This document shows, in pieces, positions 59,573 through 61,820 of a stretch of 61,820 nt of DNA. The DNA lies in assembly GCA_034716155.1 (NCBI GenBank), contig JAYEFR010000108.1, positions 1 through 61,820 on the forward strand, read 5' to 3'. Each line of letters opens with the position of its first letter. Positions within the stretch are counted from its first letter, which is position 1. The position numbers and the translations under genes were made by a program. This DNA comes from JAGGYK01 sp034716155 (lineage in GTDB: Bacteria > Desulfobacterota > Desulfomonilia > UBA1062). The notes beneath the pieces were generated by a model. The model saw nothing but the letters and a program-made list of their open reading frames with translations. It made no database searches and was not told the DNA's origin.

Positions 59573-60826
59573 CTATAGAGTCTTACAGTCAAAAAAGTGC
59601 CTTGCTGTTTCCATCTGGCAAAGCTGTTTCCCACCTTCCCATAGCTGTATTATCTTTAGATCCCTCCAGTGCTTTTCAATATCCCACTGCCTATCAGCGC
59701 CATATGTCCCCAGGACCTCCATTGCCTTCTCACAGTCTTTCATAACCCGGTCACATATGAACATCTTGTACATCCTTGCCTTCGCACCTACCTCTGCAGA
59801 CCATCTCGGACCGTACAGGTCAGGCCGATCCAGCATTCTTGCCATGCGGTAGAGTACAACCCGGCTGATCTCTATCCCCGTCACGATCTCTGAGAGCTCA
59901 GCTGCTATTGCATCATGCTCTTTAAGCGGCCTCCCATTAAGGGTTTTTTTTGAACAAAAGTCATAAAGTGTATCATATACATCCATCATAGCCCCTGTAC
60001 AGAATCCAGTTGTTATCATAGCCATGGTCATAACTTCTCTAAAATACAGGGCATCGGTTCCCGGCCCCCATGCCCTGTACCAGGATGGAACTCTCACATC
60101 CTCGAACCAGACATCACTGTTTTTATCTGCGGATATCCCTGTCTTCTCATAGGGCTTGCCCTGGGTCACGCCAGGGGTATCAGCAGGTACAAGGATAAAG
60201 GCCATGTCTTTTTCATCATCTGAGCCTGGCTTTGTAGTACATACTAGCCCTATAAGATCAGCAACGCCGCCTGAATTGCTAGGCCACAATTTATGGCCGT
60301 TTATCACCCACTCATCACCATCAAGCACTGCTGTAGTCTTTATCGTCCTTCCATGTAAAATCTCCAGATTTTCTATGTCAGAGCCCCCTTGAGGCTCTGT
60401 CATAAATACTCCTCCAAAAAAAGGCTTGTCTCCTGTATACATTGGGGCAAACTCGGCGCATAATCTCCTGTTCACATGAGGTTTTGCAGCTATCATCATG
60501 AGAGGCCAAAAGCCTGCTGCATAGGCTATAGCTACCCCTGGATCAGCCCTTCCCATCTCTTCAAAGAACAAGGCGGCAAAGGTTCCTAAATAATCACTCT
60601 CCGCCACTCCCCAGCCTCCGAATTCAGCCGGGATAAAGACCTTCTGAAGTCCTAGATCTATCATCAAGGCCTTAAGCGCCGGCTCGATAATTGTATCGTC
60701 ATCCCAGGCTTCATCATACTGCCTTCGCATGGGCATGACATAAGTATCCGCCCAAATTCTTATAATATCCTTTATCTTTATGGCTGGGGAAAATATCTCA
60801 TTTGATAATTTATCTAATCTATTCAT
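59573..60826 (-). CDS. Acyl-CoA dehydrogenase, catalytically competent by sequence
   Basis: 417 residues. FEEMGRADPGVAIAYAAGF in the helical domain, VFMTEPQGGSDIENL and WVINGHKLWPSNSGGVADLI in the beta domain, and a C-terminal helical domain ending LWEGGKQLCQMETARHFF. E397 in LWEGG aligns with the catalytic base of the acyl-CoA dehydrogenases that have it in the last helices. It oxidises an acyl-CoA at C2-C3 with FAD. It lies 22 bp downstream of the related gene at 60848, and the two likely form one complex. The start is ATG 60826 with AGGAGG 7 bp upstream. Confidence 0.88.
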   Translation of the reverse strand: MNRLDKLSNEIFSPAIKIKDIIRIWADTYVMPMRRQYDEAWDDDTIIEPALKALMIDLGLQKVFIPAEFGGWGVAESDYLGTFAALFFEEMGRADPGVAIAYAAGFWPLMMIAAKPHVNRRLCAEFAPMYTGDKPFFGGVFMTEPQGGSDIENLEILHGRTIKTTAVLDGDEWVINGHKLWPSNSGGVADLIGLVCTTKPGSDDEKDMAFILVPADTPGVTQGKPYEKTGISADKNSDVWFEDVRVPSWYRAWGPGTDALYFREVMTMAMITTGFCTGAMMDVYDTLYDFCSKKTLNGRPLKEHDAIAAELSEIVTGIEISRVVLYRMARMLDRPDLYGPRWSAEVGAKARMYKMFICDRVMKDCEKAMEVLGTYGADRQWDIEKHWRDLKIIQLWEGGKQLCQMETARHFFDCKTL

Positions 60827-60847
60827 ATTATTCCTCCTTTTGTTCTT

Positions 60848-61819
60848 CTAAAGGCTCGTTGAGCCATAATAAGCCCTGGCCACATCCATCTCAACAGGAG
60901 TCCTCCCTCCAAGGTAGACCTGCAGGGTCTTCAGGTCTCGCCAGTGTTTTTCCACATTCCATTCCTTGGCATATCCCGCTGACCCCATCAATTCCATGGC
61001 CCTGTTTATTGCATGAATGCAGGAATCTAAGACCTTTATTGAAACAGTCTCTGCAAGGATAAAGAGAGTTTCCGCCTTGATTCCAAACGCCACTGGTTTT
61101 GCAATAGCCCTGGCTAGACTATGCACAAGAAGCCTGGAATTTATGATATCCATCGCTACCTGAGCAAGCACTGCTGCATCCATGGGGTTTTCCTTGAGCA
61201 GCCCCCCTGTCTTTATCACCCTGTTATCCGCCCAATCCTTAACAAGCCTGTAGACATCCATTGTTGAACCTACGGCTATAGCACCCGAAAAGAGATCTAT
61301 CCATGTGATAAGCCTCTTATAAGCCAGCTCATCAATAGGAATAACATGACCGGCAGAGACCTTAACCTTCTTAAAGTCAACATCTGCATTGCGGCTTGCT
61401 AAAAGGCCGGTAGTCTTTAATAGCTCTCCTTTCTTCACACCAGGTCCTTTCCCCGGCACAAGGGCAAGGACGAATCCATCAGGCGCCTCCGCGATTACTG
61501 CATACATGCACGCATTGTGACCTGAATTAATGGGCCTGGCATTCTTTGCATTCAATACCCAGACATCTCCATCCTTTTTCATATCAGCCTGGACTTCTCT
61601 ACCTGAGAGTGTCTTGCGGGGGTCTGTATCAACATTGCCCAAACCAGGAAGTATCAGGGAAAACAGCTTTACATCATCCATGCTGCAAAAAATAGAGCTA
61701 ATCTCCTTTTTGATATCCTTATCAATCTTTTGGTCCGCTATGAGCGTGGCTCCCAGGGCCATGTTCATAGCGGATATATATCCAATCCCTGGATCAGCCC
61801 TGCCGATCTCCTCATATGC
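60848..61819 (-). CDS. Acyl-CoA dehydrogenase-like protein lacking the catalytic Glu, N-terminus outside the window
   Basis: At least 323 residues; the frame is open to the right edge, and the codons before the internal ATG at 61768 read AYEEIGRADPGIGYISAMNM, matching EEMGRADPGVAI of the neighbour, so the gene begins outside. The fold is intact (GHVIPIDELAYKRL, YAKEWNVEKHWRDLKTLQVY) but the catalytic position reads VYLGGRTPVEMDVAR: Leu replaces the Glu of LWEGG. An FAD-binding loop like that of its neighbour (MTEPQGGSD) is not seen either; the segment reads LPGLGNVDTDPRKTLSG. It may be a non-catalytic half of a heteromeric dehydrogenase, as in the steroid-degrading type. Confidence 0.85.
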   Translation of the reverse strand, partial: AYEEIGRADPGIGYISAMNMALGATLIADQKIDKDIKKEISSIFCSMDDVKLFSLILPGLGNVDTDPRKTLSGREVQADMKKDGDVWVLNAKNARPINSGHNACMYAVIAEAPDGFVLALVPGKGPGVKKGELLKTTGLLASRNADVDFKKVKVSAGHVIPIDELAYKRLITWIDLFSGAIAVGSTMDVYRLVKDWADNRVIKTGGLLKENPMDAAVLAQVAMDIINSRLLVHSLARAIAKPVAFGIKAETLFILAETVSIKVLDSCIHAINRAMELMGSAGYAKEWNVEKHWRDLKTLQVYLGGRTPVEMDVARAYYGSTSL

Positions 61820-61820
61820 C

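Overview
This window looks like the chromosome of a strictly anaerobic, Gram-negative, moderately AT-rich bacterium, most likely a deltaproteobacterial (Desulfobacterota-type) lineage. The placement is an inference. It rests on rapZ beside mannose-family PTS genes, a short ArgA-type acetyltransferase, the rpsF-rpsR-DUF2232-rplI-dnaB block, PyrK with class 1B PyrD, several radical SAM enzymes, a type IV pilus locus with a sigma-54 type promoter, and a class I benzoyl-CoA-reductase-like cluster. No rRNA, tRNA, CRISPR array or intact transposase was seen. Short interspersed inverted-repeat elements are common between genes.

Layout. 1-1040 (minus): start of an acyl-CoA dehydrogenase and a RhlG-like SDR. 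1540-5749 (plus): sigma-54 promoter, PilX-like pilin, PilY1 and a small exported protein. 5942-8692: a KamA-family radical SAM protein, nested repeats and a second, unassigned radical SAM protein. 8746-11894: compact thiamine operon (Thi4, ThiD2-ThiE fusion, ThiC). 11920-14967: rapZ, PTS IIA/IIB/IIC without IID, rimI. 15251-19304: pyrK, pyrD, comEC. 19288-25051: minor pilin operon (FimT, PilW, PilV, PilX) with a second PilY1 and a second copy of the small exported protein. 25137-27280: a UbiA-like membrane protein and a PEBP/YbhB protein. 27428-28764 (minus): hfq and a FlgT-like exported protein. 28929-35314: ligA, acyP, then ribosomal protein genes and dnaB. 35324-37201 (minus): an RpoH-like sigma factor, a decayed GxxExxY gene and a DedA protein. 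37478-48390: RNA m5U methyltransferase, nadK, recN, ArgA-type GNAT, pmbA, M23 peptidase, secA, argJ. 48483-50319 (minus): a two-gene sufC-sufB system. 50456-51037: an isolated pyruvate-kinase alpha/beta-like domain.

The most unusual part is the minus-strand cluster from 61820 down to 51095. In order of transcription it holds two acyl-CoA dehydrogenases (the first is cut by the window edge and lacks the catalytic Glu), three mutually related all-helical proteins of unknown function, BcrC-like, a 78-residue protein, BcrB-like, two near-duplicate ASKHA ATPase activators, a short protein homologous to the A-cluster domain of acetyl-CoA synthase, and a CooC-type ATPase with a CxC motif. No CO dehydrogenase is present. 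I read it as an ATP-dependent low-potential acyl-CoA reductase module with its own metallocofactor maturation or electron-entry proteins and previously undescribed helical partners. The minimal SufCB pair next door could supply Fe-S clusters. Substrate and exact chemistry cannot be read from the sequence.

A second theme is duplication of a pilX-pilY1-small exported protein cassette. The two copies are strongly diverged except for about 100 bp of nearly identical pilX sequence, and repeat elements sit in or near the leaders of neighbouring pilin genes.
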